Below, piece by piece: positions 17,216-25,541 of a stretch of DNA of 64,000 bases (positions are counted from its first letter, which is position 1; the number at the start of each line of letters is the position of its first letter). Under the pieces are notes generated by a model. The model saw only the letters and a list, made by a program, of their open reading frames with translations. It ran no database searches and was not told the DNA's origin. The DNA is from Arthrobacter sp. ISL-85. Its GTDB lineage: Bacteria; Actinomycetota; Actinomycetes; Actinomycetales; Micrococcaceae. The position numbers and the translations under genes are program-made. The stretch is from NCBI RefSeq assembly GCF_018613675.1, contig NZ_JAGGPQ010000027.1, positions 18,125-82,124 of the forward strand, given 5' to 3'.

Positions 17216-17290
17216 CTGAGGGTTGCGTGCCGCCAGTCGGGCGTTGTAAGGCAAACTTGAGTCTGCTCACACGAACGAAAGCAGGATCCC

Positions 17291-17557
17291 GTGATCACTC
17301 TCCAGCAGGACGCCGACGGTTTTGTCCGGATGAACCGGCATTACCCGGCCAGCGTCCGCATTCGAATCGCCTTCAATGACGGCAGCACCGGGGAGTTTTC
17401 GGGCCGGACCCTCAACAACGCCTACGACGCTGCCCTCGCCGAGTTCCGCGCCAGGAACGGGCTCGACGCGCGCGGGTTCAACCGCGTCCCGGCGAGCCGC
17501 ACCAACTCCGGCAACAAGGTGGACTTTGTTCCCGTGCACCCAGGCATGGGGGAGTAG
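17291..17557 (+). CDS. Small hypothetical protein
   Basis: The GTG at 17291 follows CAGGATCCC and gives 88 residues. The sequence is predicted alpha/beta, with a strand-rich SVRIRIAFNDGSTGEFSG and a helix TLNNAYDAALAEFRARNGLDARGFN. Nothing identifies a function. Composition and a plausible ribosome site support a real gene. Confidence 0.6.
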   Translation: MITLQQDADGFVRMNRHYPASVRIRIAFNDGSTGEFSGRTLNNAYDAALAEFRARNGLDARGFNRVPASRTNSGNKVDFVPVHPGMGE

Positions 17558-17598
17558 CCCGAACGCTCCCGGAAGTTGGGGCCTCGGTTGGTGACGGG

Positions 17599-17997
17599 TC
17601 ACACTGAAACTACGTCGGCGTGCCGGTGGGCCACCTTCCACTGGCCATCCTCGCGCCGGTAGACCTGGGTTGCCCGGAGCGTGAGGTTGGTCGGATCGCC
17701 GTCCCTGCGGAAGGAAATGCGCTCGATGCCCGCGGTGTACGCCATATCCCCGATGACGTCGCACGCCTGCAACTCCAACTCCCGCGACGTGCAGTTGGAA
17801 AAGCTGTTTTCCAGGAACCTGAAGGTTTCTTCCACTTCTTCCAGTCCGTAAGCGTTGCGGAACGCTCCCAGGATGCTCACGGGCTCGTTGCGCGACCAGA
17901 TGGCGCGCCGGGGGTTCGCGTCGCCGTTGTGCAGGGCCACTTCCGCGTCATGCAGCGTGGTGCTGACCCACTGAAGGAAGTCATCGCGGTCACTCAT
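17599..17997 (-). CDS. SnoaL/NTF2-like (DUF4440) protein
   Basis: The start is taken at ATG 17997 (MSDRDDFLQW), since upstream in-frame sequence is not protein-like. The 132-residue product fits an NTF2-like cone: an N-terminal helix WVSTTLHDAEVALHNGD, a RRAIWSRNEPVSILGAF segment, and the C-terminal strands RATQVYRREDGQWKVAHRHAD, the usual SnoaL/DUF4440 ending. Family members are cyclases, isomerases or binding proteins. It is convergent with the small gene at 17291, with 41 bp between them. Confidence 0.82.
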   Translation of the reverse strand: MSDRDDFLQWVSTTLHDAEVALHNGDANPRRAIWSRNEPVSILGAFRNAYGLEEVEETFRFLENSFSNCTSRELELQACDVIGDMAYTAGIERISFRRDGDPTNLTLRATQVYRREDGQWKVAHRHADVVSV

Positions 17998-18064
17998 GGC
18001 GTCAAGGTACGCGCGCCGTGCGTGCCCGGCAAGGGCTGAAGGTCCACGGTGCAGTAGCCCGCGT

Positions 18065-18667
18065 TTACAGCTGGCCGGCGCTGTCCTGGTGGGCTTTGAC
18101 GACGAAGTGTTCCACACGCCGGTCCGGAACCAGCCAGATCAGCGCGACAATGGTGAAGACGGCCACTCCCAGCAGCGGCTGCACCAGGGTGAGTGCGATG
18201 CCGGTGAGGTAGATCAGTGGCGAGGCCTTGCCCTTCCAGTCCCTCCCCACAGCCTGGGCCAGGGCCCCGTCCTTCCCCTGCACGGCGATCAGCCGCCGTT
18301 CCAGGATGAAGTAGGCGATCGCGGCGCACAGCAGGTTGATGCCGTACAGCAGCACGGGGACCTGCAGGAAGCCGGACTCATCCATCCACCGGGTGGTGAA
18401 CGGAAACAGGGACAGCCAGAACAGCAGATGGAGGTTGGCCCACAGGACACTGCCGCTGACGCGGTTGGCGAGCTGGATCATGTGGTGGTGGTTGTTCCAG
18501 TAAATCCCCACATAGACGAAGCTCAGGAGGTAGGTGAAGAGCATGGGCAGGATGGCGGCGACGCCTGCCCATGTTGGTTCCTCGGGCGCGTGCAGTTCGA
18601 GCACCATGATGGTGATGATGATCGCCAGTACGCCGTCGCTGAAGGCTTCAAGCCGGTTTTTGTTCAC
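18065..18667 (-). CDS. TMEM175 (DUF1211) family potassium channel-like protein
   Basis: The GTG at 18667 gives a product opening with NKNRLEAFSDGVLAIIITIM, the RxxxFSDG signature of TMEM175 channels. The 200 residues contain about six membrane helices, as in the bacterial family, with LFTYLLSFVYVGIYWNNHHHM in helix 2-3. Bacterial TMEM175 proteins are tetrameric K+ leak channels. Earlier in-frame starts exist but would add a non-conserved tail. It ends 64 bp before the DUF4440-like gene and lies just downstream of the dikinase gene, but no functional tie is evident. Confidence 0.88.
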   Translation of the reverse strand: MNKNRLEAFSDGVLAIIITIMVLELHAPEEPTWAGVAAILPMLFTYLLSFVYVGIYWNNHHHMIQLANRVSGSVLWANLHLLFWLSLFPFTTRWMDESGFLQVPVLLYGINLLCAAIAYFILERRLIAVQGKDGALAQAVGRDWKGKASPLIYLTGIALTLVQPLLGVAVFTIVALIWLVPDRRVEHFVVKAHQDSAGQL

Positions 18668-18704
18668 CCGAATATCATGCACGCAAAGCCACGCGGGCAG
18701 GATG

Positions 18705-21338
18705 TCACATGATGGTGACCGTGCCCGCGTCGCCATCAACGGTGACTTTCCGTCCACCGGCCAGCCGCTGCGTCGCCACCCCGGTTCCCAGGACGGCCGG
18801 AATTCCGTACTCGCGGGCCACGATGGAGCTGTGGCTCAGCGGCCCGCCCACATCGGTCACCACGGCCGATGCCATCGCGAACAGCGGAGTCCAGGCCGGC
18901 GTGGTCATGCGGGCCACCAGCACCTCGCCGGCCTGCATCTGGCCAAAGTCCTCCGGGCCCCGCAGGACCCGGGCCGGCGCGGTCACCCGGCCCGAGCTCG
19001 CGCCGGTACCCTTGATGACGTCGCCGGCCTGCTGCTGGGGGCCTCCCGGCATCATCGAGCCGAAGGCCTTCTCCATCCACGCCTTCTGGGGGAGTATCTG
19101 TGGGGCCAGGGCCTTCGCCTGTCCCCGCCACAACATCCTGCGTTCCTCCACGGCCTCGGCTCGGACGGGACGGGCCGCCCCGGCAAGGGCCACGCCGGCT
19201 TCCGGTTCCGCCAACCCAAATCCAGCCGCACTCTCAAGCTCCTGGAAGCGCAGCCAGAACACGTCGTCCGGCGCAGCGATGACCCCCGAGAGCACCAGCC
19301 GCCGGCCCAGCTCCAGCAGCATGCGCCGCAGCAGCGGCCAGGCAAGGCCGACGTCGGCCAGCGCGTCCTCGCGGACCGGCGCAGTCTCCTGCGCCCACTT
19401 CAGCAGACGTAGGAACAACCGTCGGCGCCGCGGTCCCAGGCGGTCAACGACCTCACGGGTCAGCGATTCCCGCCGCTCCGTCAGCAGCCGCTGCCGCTCA
19501 TGCGGGTCCGTGCCCTGCCCGCGCAGGTAGAACTTCACCGTCTCCAGCTGGGCGGACGGGTTATCGGCCGGCACCGGGGTGGCAAAGTCCAGGTTGTAGA
19601 CCGCGTGGCCGTAGAGGGCCAGATGCTCCTGGAAGGTGAACCGCCATTCCTGCCACAGGGCGTCGTCCACCCCTGCCGGTGCCGAACCGGTCCGCAGGCC
19701 CTCGGCGAGCTCCGCCGTCGGCCGTTCCAGCAAAACGGAAACCAGCGATGGATCGCTGCGCGCCCAGCCTGCGAGGTCGTACAGCGACTTCTCGGCCCGG
19801 ATGGGTTCGCTGTCGAAGCCGAGCAGGAAGTCCTGTGCGGGTGGACCGCCGTCGCGCCGGACGGATTTGTAGAAGCCCCGGAAGGAGAGTTCGCTCATAT
19901 CGGCCAGCGGAATGATGGACTGGACCGCGGTGTAGTACACGGTGCCGGCGTCCAGCAGGGCCTGAACGCCCGCCAGCAACTCCCCACCGGAAAGCTCTGC
20001 CGGCGGTTTCACAGACCAGTCCCTGATCACTCGTTCGTAGCGCGGATGAGAGTAGTCGCGCCAGCCGCTTATGCCCATGTGCGCCGTGCCGCGGAACAGC
20101 GACCCCATGGCCGGGACCGTCCGGGCCGTCATCCGCAGCATGGGCCAGGTGCGGTAGTAGTAATAGGCGTAGCCGTTGACGGCGGGGAAGCTGACGTCGC
20201 CTTCGCGGAGGGAATGCTGGCCCAGCGCGTCGTTCATCAGGGCCGAGATAGAGCGGGACACCGAGCCGTCGATGAGGTCGGCGAAGAGCGGGGAGAGCGG
20301 CTCCGGCATCTGCTCCACGATGCTCGCCCGGAAGTAGAGGCCCTTGGGGTAGGGAACAGGCCATTCCGTCGGGACGTCGGCCGCGGGTTCCGGCAGCGCG
20401 GTGATGGGCCGGGACTGGAGAAGGAAGAACCTCCCGTCGGCGTGCGCCCACTCGATGTCCTGCGGCGCCCCGAAGTGGTCAGCGATCCGTTGGCCGTAGG
20501 CGGCGAGCTCGGCTGCCGCGGCATCGTCCAGGACGGGCGCACGGCGGCGGGCTTCCGCCACCTTCTCCTCGGCCGTTCCGTTCTCCGTGGGGACGGTCAT
20601 GAGTTCCTTGTCGGCTGTCTGGCGGGAGAGGACCTTGCCGGTTGAGGAGTCCACGGTCAGGTCGTCCGTGGTGACCGCGCCGCTCACCACGGCCTCACCC
20701 AGGCCCCACGCGGCGCTGATCACGGTCTGGTCGCGCCGGCCGTTGGCGGGGTTGGCGGTGAACATCACCCCGGCTGCCTCGGCCTCCACCATCTGTTGGA
20801 TCACGACGGCGAGACGCACCTGGCCGGGCAGCACGCCTTCGCGGGCACGGTAGGCCATGGCGCGCGCCGTCCAGAGCGAGGCCCAGCAGTCAATGACGGC
20901 CTTGGTCAGCGCGTCCGCGCCGCGGACGTTCAGGTAGGTTTCCTGCTGGCCCGCGAAGCTGGCGGAGGCGAGGTCCTCGGCGGTGGCGGAGGAGCGGACG
21001 GACACCGCCGTGTATCCACCGCCGAGGCGTTCGTAAGCGTCCTTCAGGTCGGCTTCGATGTCCGATGGCATGGCGCCCTTGCTGAACAGGGTCCGGATCA
21101 GCGCGGAGGCGTGCTCATAGTCCTCCGGCGTTGTCTCCGGCGGGAGCGCGGCCAGTTCCTGGATGGCTTCCCCGAGGTTGTTTTCGCTGACGAAGTCCGC
21201 GTACGCGTCCGTGGTGAGGACCACTCCCGGCGGCACCGGCAACCCGGCCTGAATCAGGCCGCCGAGGCCCACGGCCTTGCCGCCCGCCCCGGCGATGTCG
21301 CCGGGCCGCACGTCCCCCAAGTCCCTGACGTATGTCAT
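18705..21338 (-). CDS. Rifampin-phosphotransferase-like PEP/pyruvate dikinase-family enzyme
   Basis: ATG 21338 follows GGAGGCAGCGTC and overlaps the DUF998 stop (ATGA). The 877 residues have an N-terminal ATP-grasp domain (GGKAVGLGGLIQAGLPVPPG; SVRSSATAEDLASASFAGQQETY), a long middle region unrelated to the PEP synthase barrel, and a C-terminal swivelling domain with GGPLSHSSIVAREYGIPAV. The histidine is residue 836, 41 from the end, nearly the same distance as in Listeria rifampin phosphotransferase. Size and domain order fit that enzyme, which transfers the beta-phosphate of ATP to rifamycins, better than PEP synthase. Non-antibiotic homologues exist, so the substrate is uncertain. Confidence 0.8.
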   Translation of the reverse strand: MTYVRDLGDVRPGDIAGAGGKAVGLGGLIQAGLPVPPGVVLTTDAYADFVSENNLGEAIQELAALPPETTPEDYEHASALIRTLFSKGAMPSDIEADLKDAYERLGGGYTAVSVRSSATAEDLASASFAGQQETYLNVRGADALTKAVIDCWASLWTARAMAYRAREGVLPGQVRLAVVIQQMVEAEAAGVMFTANPANGRRDQTVISAAWGLGEAVVSGAVTTDDLTVDSSTGKVLSRQTADKELMTVPTENGTAEEKVAEARRRAPVLDDAAAAELAAYGQRIADHFGAPQDIEWAHADGRFFLLQSRPITALPEPAADVPTEWPVPYPKGLYFRASIVEQMPEPLSPLFADLIDGSVSRSISALMNDALGQHSLREGDVSFPAVNGYAYYYYRTWPMLRMTARTVPAMGSLFRGTAHMGISGWRDYSHPRYERVIRDWSVKPPAELSGGELLAGVQALLDAGTVYYTAVQSIIPLADMSELSFRGFYKSVRRDGGPPAQDFLLGFDSEPIRAEKSLYDLAGWARSDPSLVSVLLERPTAELAEGLRTGSAPAGVDDALWQEWRFTFQEHLALYGHAVYNLDFATPVPADNPSAQLETVKFYLRGQGTDPHERQRLLTERRESLTREVVDRLGPRRRRLFLRLLKWAQETAPVREDALADVGLAWPLLRRMLLELGRRLVLSGVIAAPDDVFWLRFQELESAAGFGLAEPEAGVALAGAARPVRAEAVEERRMLWRGQAKALAPQILPQKAWMEKAFGSMMPGGPQQQAGDVIKGTGASSGRVTAPARVLRGPEDFGQMQAGEVLVARMTTPAWTPLFAMASAVVTDVGGPLSHSSIVAREYGIPAVLGTGVATQRLAGGRKVTVDGDAGTVTIM

Positions 21339-22039
21339 GACGCTGCCTCCTTGCTGCCCGCCGCCGTCGTCCGTTTCCCCAGCGCTGGCCGTTTCCACAA
21401 CACAGTCGCGAGGACCGCGACCCACAGCAGGAACGCCCCGATGCTGATGCGCTCGCCGACGCCCAATACGAGGTTCGGTCCCGGTGCTGCCATGAAGGCG
21501 ACCATACCCATGAGCGCCGACATTGCGAGCGAGACGATGGAGTACACGCGCATCCGGCCGTGGAACCCGGCGGCGGCGAAACACATCGCGGCGACCATGA
21601 GCGCGAGCTGGATGTTGGTGGCCACGATGTGCATGGGAACGGAGGTGTCGTCCCCCAGACGCAGCGGGAAGAGGGCGCCCATGATGTTCCACAGCCCGTA
21701 GGCGGTGAGCAGGCCGGCGGCGATGCGCAGTGCCCGGTTCCCGCGGACGGACGTCCAGACGCCCACCCCGAAGGCGGTGAACAGAACTGTGTAGAGCCAG
21801 GTGAACGGGGCCAGGACCTGGTAGCCGGGGGAGCCGACGGCGAACAGTTCGCTCACCATCTGCCCGGTGCGGCGGTAGCCGGCCCACTGGGAGGCCGCGA
21901 TGCCGTCGGTGAACACCACGTACAGCAGCGACGACTGCGGCCCGGCGGCGAGGAGGCTGGCGCGGAGGACGTCAGTGCGGCCGTTTTCGAACGGTACGGC
22001 GCGCCGGCGCCGCGGGAGCCGTCCTCCTGCAATTGACAT
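21335..22039 (-). CDS. DUF998 family membrane protein
   Basis: The likely start is ATG 22039, with AAGGA nine bases upstream. The 234 residues contain about six membrane helices and match the DUF998 pattern, including PGYQVLAPFTWLYTVLFTAFG, then a FPLRLGDDTSVPMHIVATNIQ loop. Its stop overlaps the ATG of the dikinase-like gene, so the two are translationally coupled. DUF998 proteins are uncharacterised. A role in import, export or sensing of the dikinase substrate is an inference from coupling only. Confidence 0.75.
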   Translation of the reverse strand: MSIAGGRLPRRRRAVPFENGRTDVLRASLLAAGPQSSLLYVVFTDGIAASQWAGYRRTGQMVSELFAVGSPGYQVLAPFTWLYTVLFTAFGVGVWTSVRGNRALRIAAGLLTAYGLWNIMGALFPLRLGDDTSVPMHIVATNIQLALMVAAMCFAAAGFHGRMRVYSIVSLAMSALMGMVAFMAAPGPNLVLGVGERISIGAFLLWVAVLATVLWKRPALGKRTTAAGSKEAAS

Positions 22040-22328
22040 GTCCGGATGTCCTTCGAGCCCGCGGACCAACAAGCGGCCCCGGCGCCGGGCACGCGGGCGT
22101 AGGCCCTGGCGCCTGCCTGTTCCAGCGTGTGCCGGGCCGCCGGACCTTGGTAGGGCCGAACGGCCTTGGGGTTCGATGGCGCAGGAGTGTTGTCCCCCTA
22201 CTTCTGCCATTAGGTATCCCGGCATATTGACTGCCTTCACGCCGGGGAATACGTTCCGCCTTACCGGTGGCAAACACCCCGTAGTCCACGGAGTGGGGCG
22301 CCGCGCTGACCATGCCAGGAGGAAAGAC

Positions 22329-22649
22329 ATGCCAAAATACCTGTTCGAAGCGACGTACGTGGGCCAGGGCATTAAGGGGCTCATGCGGGAAGGCGGCACC
22401 GCACGGCGTGATGCGGTGACTGAGGCCGTCAAATCCGTGGGCGGAACGCTGGAAAGCTTCTACTACGCTTTCGGTTACTACGACGTCCTGGGCGTCTTCG
22501 ACATACCGGACGATGCCAGCGCCGCAGCACTGTCGCTGTTGATCAATTCGTCGGGGAACGTCAATGTCCGGCTCAAGCCGCTCCTCACCGTGGAGGACCT
22601 GGACGAAGCCGCCAAGAAGACGCCGTCCTACCGGGCGCCGGGACAGTAG
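22329..22649 (+). CDS. GYD domain protein
   Basis: ATG 22329 follows CAGGAGGAAAGAC. The 106-residue product is a complete GYD-domain protein: PKYLFEATYVGQGIKGLMREGG at the N-terminus, then GGTLESFYYAFGYYDVLGVFD, carrying the FG-YD core after which the family is named. The fold is a ferredoxin-like dimeric barrel; function is unknown. It is divergent from the DUF998 gene, with 289 bp between them that should hold both promoters. Confidence 0.9.
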   Translation: MPKYLFEATYVGQGIKGLMREGGTARRDAVTEAVKSVGGTLESFYYAFGYYDVLGVFDIPDDASAAALSLLINSSGNVNVRLKPLLTVEDLDEAAKKTPSYRAPGQ

Positions 22650-23102
22650 GGGAGTCAGTCAGGTTGGGCGCGGGCCGTCGTCGTAAACGTACGACGGCGG
22701 CCGGCTGGCTTTGGGCGACTTACTGCGGGCACTGCCTGGTTGCGAGGAGGGCGAGATCGTAGATCAGTTGCTGGACTTCGCGCTCGCGGCCGCTGGTCCT
22801 GGGGATCGGTGCGTGGGCGGCTGGGATCCTTTTGTGGGGAGGAGCGGGAACGGGCCGAGGGGCCGGCCTTACGGACTTCAGTTCTTCGGCGCCCCCGTTG
22901 CAGCCAGCGCCTGAAGATGCATCAGCGGTCATCGCAATCGTCCCCCTAGCCGAGCTTGTGTCACCACCTTAGGAAACGGGAATGCCATCCCCAAGCGGTT
23001 TTGTCCATGGTGGAGACTAATTGCCGCAATCTTGAGGGAAACCTGCCTTCTCCGGGCCGTGCAGGTACATGGAGGGCGTCTTACGGAAGCCCCGCCCTGC
23101 TC
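22650..23102. other. Intergenic stretch between convergent genes
   Basis: Apart from the hairpin at 22673-22702 no feature is supported. Short open frames here lack ribosome sites and recognisable products. Confidence 0.5.
22673..22702 (+). terminator. 12-bp hairpin after GYD gene
   Basis: GGCCGTCGTCGT pairs with ACGACGGCGGCC (one wobble) across the loop AAACGT. It shares the ACGACGGCGGC core with the other hairpins in the window. Confidence 0.7.
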
Positions 23103-23420
23103 CTAGCCGTTGTCTGCAGCCTGTCCGGTGTCCTCCCACATGACATCCAGGTTGTGGAAGATCACGGGCCCGTCGCAGAGTTCCGCCATCTTCGCAGCGA
23201 ACTCCGACGTTTCCGGCCGGCCGGAGTTCTCCATTGCCGAGTCAAAGGAATCGAAGTCCACGATGGTGAAGTAGTGCCCGGGGTGGTCCCTGTCCGCCGT
23301 GGCGAGAATGCGGCGGAAGGTGGCGGGGGTACTTCCCCCGATGCTGGAGGGGCGGCCCAGCTCCTCGATCTCCTTGATGCGGGACGACGTGAATTCGATG
23401 ATCTGCACAAACCCGGCCAT
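23103..23420 (-). CDS. Small dimeric-barrel-like hypothetical protein
   Basis: The ATG at 23420 follows AAAGGAGCCATC. The 105 residues read like an antibiotic-biosynthesis-monooxygenase/Dabb-type ferredoxin fold: FVQIIEFTSSRIKEIEELG, then HPGHYFTIVDFDSFDSAMENSG and a C-terminal PVIFHNLDVMWE strand. No catalytic residue is identifiable. Such proteins are often stress or heme-related monooxygenases or simply dimer-fold binders. Confidence 0.65.
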   Translation of the reverse strand: MAGFVQIIEFTSSRIKEIEELGRPSSIGGSTPATFRRILATADRDHPGHYFTIVDFDSFDSAMENSGRPETSEFAAKMAELCDGPVIFHNLDVMWEDTGQAADNG

Positions 23421-23729
23421 GATGGCTCCTTTGACGGCGGCGGACGTTGATGCGGATCACGGTAGACCCGGCGGCGGGCGGGGCACAGGGGAGAAGTGCC
23501 CTACTTAAGTGCCTGGCCGGCCCGCCTGAGTCGCGTGAGTCCGGCCACGTTATTTTGAGTAGCTCTAAATAACGCCGTAAACTTGTATGTAGGCCACCGT
23601 TGCCCTCGAGTACCGCGCAGGTGAACATCCCCGGCGGGCAGGGCAGCGAACCGACCCCCGGAACCCCCTTTCCTGCTCGAGCGGCACCGGAACCCCACTG
23701 GCCCTGATCCTGAACCCCAAGGAGAATCC
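23421..23729. other. Divergent promoter region with operator-like palindrome
   Basis: This 309-bp gap separates two divergent small genes. It includes an AT-rich patch near 23549-23595 inside otherwise GC-rich DNA, containing a 25-bp palindrome. It probably carries both promoters; AAGGAG at 23719-23724 is the ribosome site of the following gene. Confidence 0.55.
23549..23573. promoter_or_regulatory. 25-bp operator-like palindrome
   Basis: GTTATTTTGAG, a TAG centre and CTCTAAATAAC form 11-bp arms with a single mismatch. AT-rich dyads of this size are typical repressor sites. It lies about 155-180 bp before the GSYVT-repeat gene and about 130 bp before the opposing gene. Confidence 0.6.
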
Positions 23730-23993
23730 ATGTCTTTGCTGGCAGAACGCCCCACAACCCCCGAGGATGCTTCCGGCGCCACCGTCGCCGGCACGGCACG
23801 GGCAGGGGGCAGCTATGTAACCCACCCGGACGGCAGCGCCGCGGCCCGCACTGAAGGCACCTATGTCACCGTCGCGGGCAACCGGGTCCTGCGCTCCGTC
23901 ACCCACGGCAGCTATGTCACGGCAGCCGGGGCTCCCGCAGTTTCCGCCGGCTCTGTCGAGGGCAGCTACGTAACGCTTCCGGCGGCAGCTTAG
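23730..23993 (+). CDS. GSYVT-repeat mini-protein
   Basis: ATG 23730 with AAGGAG upstream gives 87 residues. Four near-identical units are visible: GGSYVTHPDG, EGTYVTVAGN, HGSYVTAAGA and EGSYVTLPAA, spaced 16-20 residues apart. Ala/Gly-rich stretches separate the units. There is no signal peptide, membrane helix or cysteine. The function is unknown; I do not recognise the family. A strong hairpin terminator directly downstream and an operator-like palindrome upstream suggest an independently regulated transcript that is expressed well. Confidence 0.75.
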   Translation: MSLLAERPTTPEDASGATVAGTARAGGSYVTHPDGSAAARTEGTYVTVAGNRVLRSVTHGSYVTAAGAPAVSAGSVEGSYVTLPAAA

Positions 23994-24034
23994 GCCCAGC
24001 GCCTTGGGTGCATGGCACCGTGCGGCGTAAGTAG

Positions 24035-24074
24035 GGAGGCGGACGGCGACACTCGCGTGTCGTCGTCGGCCTCC
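24035..24074. terminator. Strong 18-bp hairpin terminator
   Basis: An 18-bp stem (24035-24052 with 24057-24074, one mismatch and one wobble, loop TCGC) is followed by TTTGTTATT. It ends the GSYVT-repeat gene and may also serve the convergent MarR gene. Confidence 0.85.
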
Positions 24075-24233
24075 TTTGTTATTAAAGCCGGCCGCCCTCG
24101 GCGCCCGGAACGGCCCCGGCGCCAGCTATACCTTGGATCCGTTCCCCTTCCGGGGGCGGATGGTGCGGAAACAGGGGGCGTGGTTCCGGTCCTGCCATAC
24201 TGCGCCGGAAGGCCGTCCGGCAGTGTCCCGGCG

Positions 24234-24710
24234 TCAGCTCTGCTGACTCACGCTGCCGCGGTGGAGGTCCCGGTCCAGCCCGTGGCCCGCGGCCAGTTGC
24301 GCCAGCAGAAAACCCAGCTGTGCTGCCTGGTCGCCGGTCAGGGGCGCGAGGAGTTCAGCTTCGTGTTGTTCGGCGATGCCGCGCAATTCATGCAGCACCC
24401 GCTCGCCGGCGTCCGTGAGGTGCAGTTCGTAGTTCCGCCGGTCCGAGCTGCTGCGGACTCTGTTCACCAGCCCGCGCCCCTGGAGCGAGTCGATCAGCGG
24501 GACCACCCGGCTGGGAACGATGCCCAGCTTTTCCGCCACCGACCGCTGGCTCAACCCGGGCGAGCGGGCCAGCAGGCGGATAACGCCCGCGTCGCTTGGC
24601 GTGAGGCCGATTTCACGGGTGCGCTCGGCAAACCGGGACGATGCCACGGCGCCGAGCTGGGACAGGAGGAAAGCTGTCCGCTTCGACTGGCCCTGGGTGG
24701 CTGGATTCAT
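24234..24710 (-). CDS. MarR family transcriptional regulator
   Basis: The start is ATG 24710 (MNPATQG); an in-frame ATG five codons earlier is less likely. The 158-residue product has the winged helix of MarR proteins: TPSDAGVIRLLARSPGLSQRSVAEKLGIVPSRVVPLIDSL is the helix-turn-helix region, followed by the wing RSSSDRRNYELHLTDAG. A 15-bp palindrome at 24731-24745, only 20 bp before its start codon, is the likely operator, controlling itself and the divergent membrane-protein/SDR pair. The ligand is unknown. Confidence 0.92.
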   Translation of the reverse strand: MNPATQGQSKRTAFLLSQLGAVASSRFAERTREIGLTPSDAGVIRLLARSPGLSQRSVAEKLGIVPSRVVPLIDSLQGRGLVNRVRSSSDRRNYELHLTDAGERVLHELRGIAEQHEAELLAPLTGDQAAQLGFLLAQLAAGHGLDRDLHRGSVSQQS

Positions 24711-24730
24711 GGCTCCAGAATACATCCTTG

Positions 24731-24745
24731 ACAGAATAATTCTGT
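24731..24745. promoter_or_regulatory. Probable MarR operator palindrome
   Basis: ACAGAAT-A-ATTCTGT is a perfect 7-bp dyad about one central base, in the divergent region between the MarR gene and the operon at 24810. Size and position fit a MarR-type dimer site overlapping the promoters. Confidence 0.7.
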
Positions 24746-24809
24746 AGGTGAACCATTTTGTAGTCAGGCAATTCCCAGACAGCCACGGCCCTAGTGGAAG
24801 GGTGCAGCC

Positions 24810-25541
24810 ATGACCGATAGTGCAGTTTCAAATGGACGCAGCGGAGCCCGCTCCGGCGGCCCGCATCCCGGCGTTCTTGCCATCGTGAGCCTGGGAATCT
24901 TCCTGGCCAGCCTGGCTGCAACAGCCGTGATCACCGGCGGCCAATGGTTCGTTTCCCTGTTCGCGCCTGCCGCTGATGTCACCGGGCTCCTCCGGCAACA
25001 CGGCCTGGCCGCGGAGCTGGCCGGCATGCTGCAGTTCGGTTCGGCCGTGCCCCTGGGGATCCTTGCCGCCACTGTTTACGCCCGGCAGCTTCGGCTCGGG
25101 GTGCGGGTCCCCGGACCGGCCATTGGCTTCTTCGGCGGCATCAGCGCGGCGGTGTTCCTTATGCTCTCCGGCCTGGTCTCGTGGCTGCTGGGCCGGCCCG
25201 AGGTCACCGCGGACACGGCCCTTGCACAGGCGCTCGCTTTCCTCGCTTATCTCACGGGAGGCGTGGGCTTCGTTGTGGGGCTTGGCCTGCTGGTGGCCGG
25301 CATCGCCGTCCCGTCACTCATCCTTGGTTTCATACCGCGGTGGCTTGCCTGGGCCGGCCTGGTCATCGCGGCACTGTCCGAGCTGAGCTTCCTCTCGATG
25401 GTCCTCGAGCCGTTCCAGTTCCTCCTCCCGGTCGGGCGCTTCGGTGGACTCATCTGGCTGATTGCCGCCGGGTTCCTGCTGCCCAACCGGCGCGCGGCAG
25501 CCAACCAGGAACGGCGCACCCAGTGGACAGCACGGCAATGA
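24810..25541 (+). CDS. Multi-helix membrane protein (DUF4386-like)
   Basis: ATG 24810 follows GGAAGGGTGCAGCC. The 243-residue protein has about six membrane helices separated by short loops, beginning with LAIVSLGIFLASLAATAVITGG and ending with FGGLIWLIAAGFLLPNRR. The layout resembles DUF4386 proteins, though I am not certain of the family. It is divergent from the MarR gene and shares a 4-bp ATGA overlap with the SDR gene, so both are likely under MarR control. Confidence 0.7.
   Translation: MTDSAVSNGRSGARSGGPHPGVLAIVSLGIFLASLAATAVITGGQWFVSLFAPAADVTGLLRQHGLAAELAGMLQFGSAVPLGILAATVYARQLRLGVRVPGPAIGFFGGISAAVFLMLSGLVSWLLGRPEVTADTALAQALAFLAYLTGGVGFVVGLGLLVAGIAVPSLILGFIPRWLAWAGLVIAALSELSFLSMVLEPFQFLLPVGRFGGLIWLIAAGFLLPNRRAAANQERRTQWTARQ

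Noticed and set aside
21339..22320. Rifamycin-associated element expected upstream of a rifampin phosphotransferase gene
   Set aside because: No match to the 19-bp inverted GGGGCTTGC...GCAAG.CCC element was found; the GGCCGAACGGCC-type dyad near 22155 differs in sequence.
22956..23450. 164-codon plus-strand frame
   Set aside because: It is antisense to the better supported 105-residue gene at 23103-23420, which has a clear ribosome site and a fold-like pattern.
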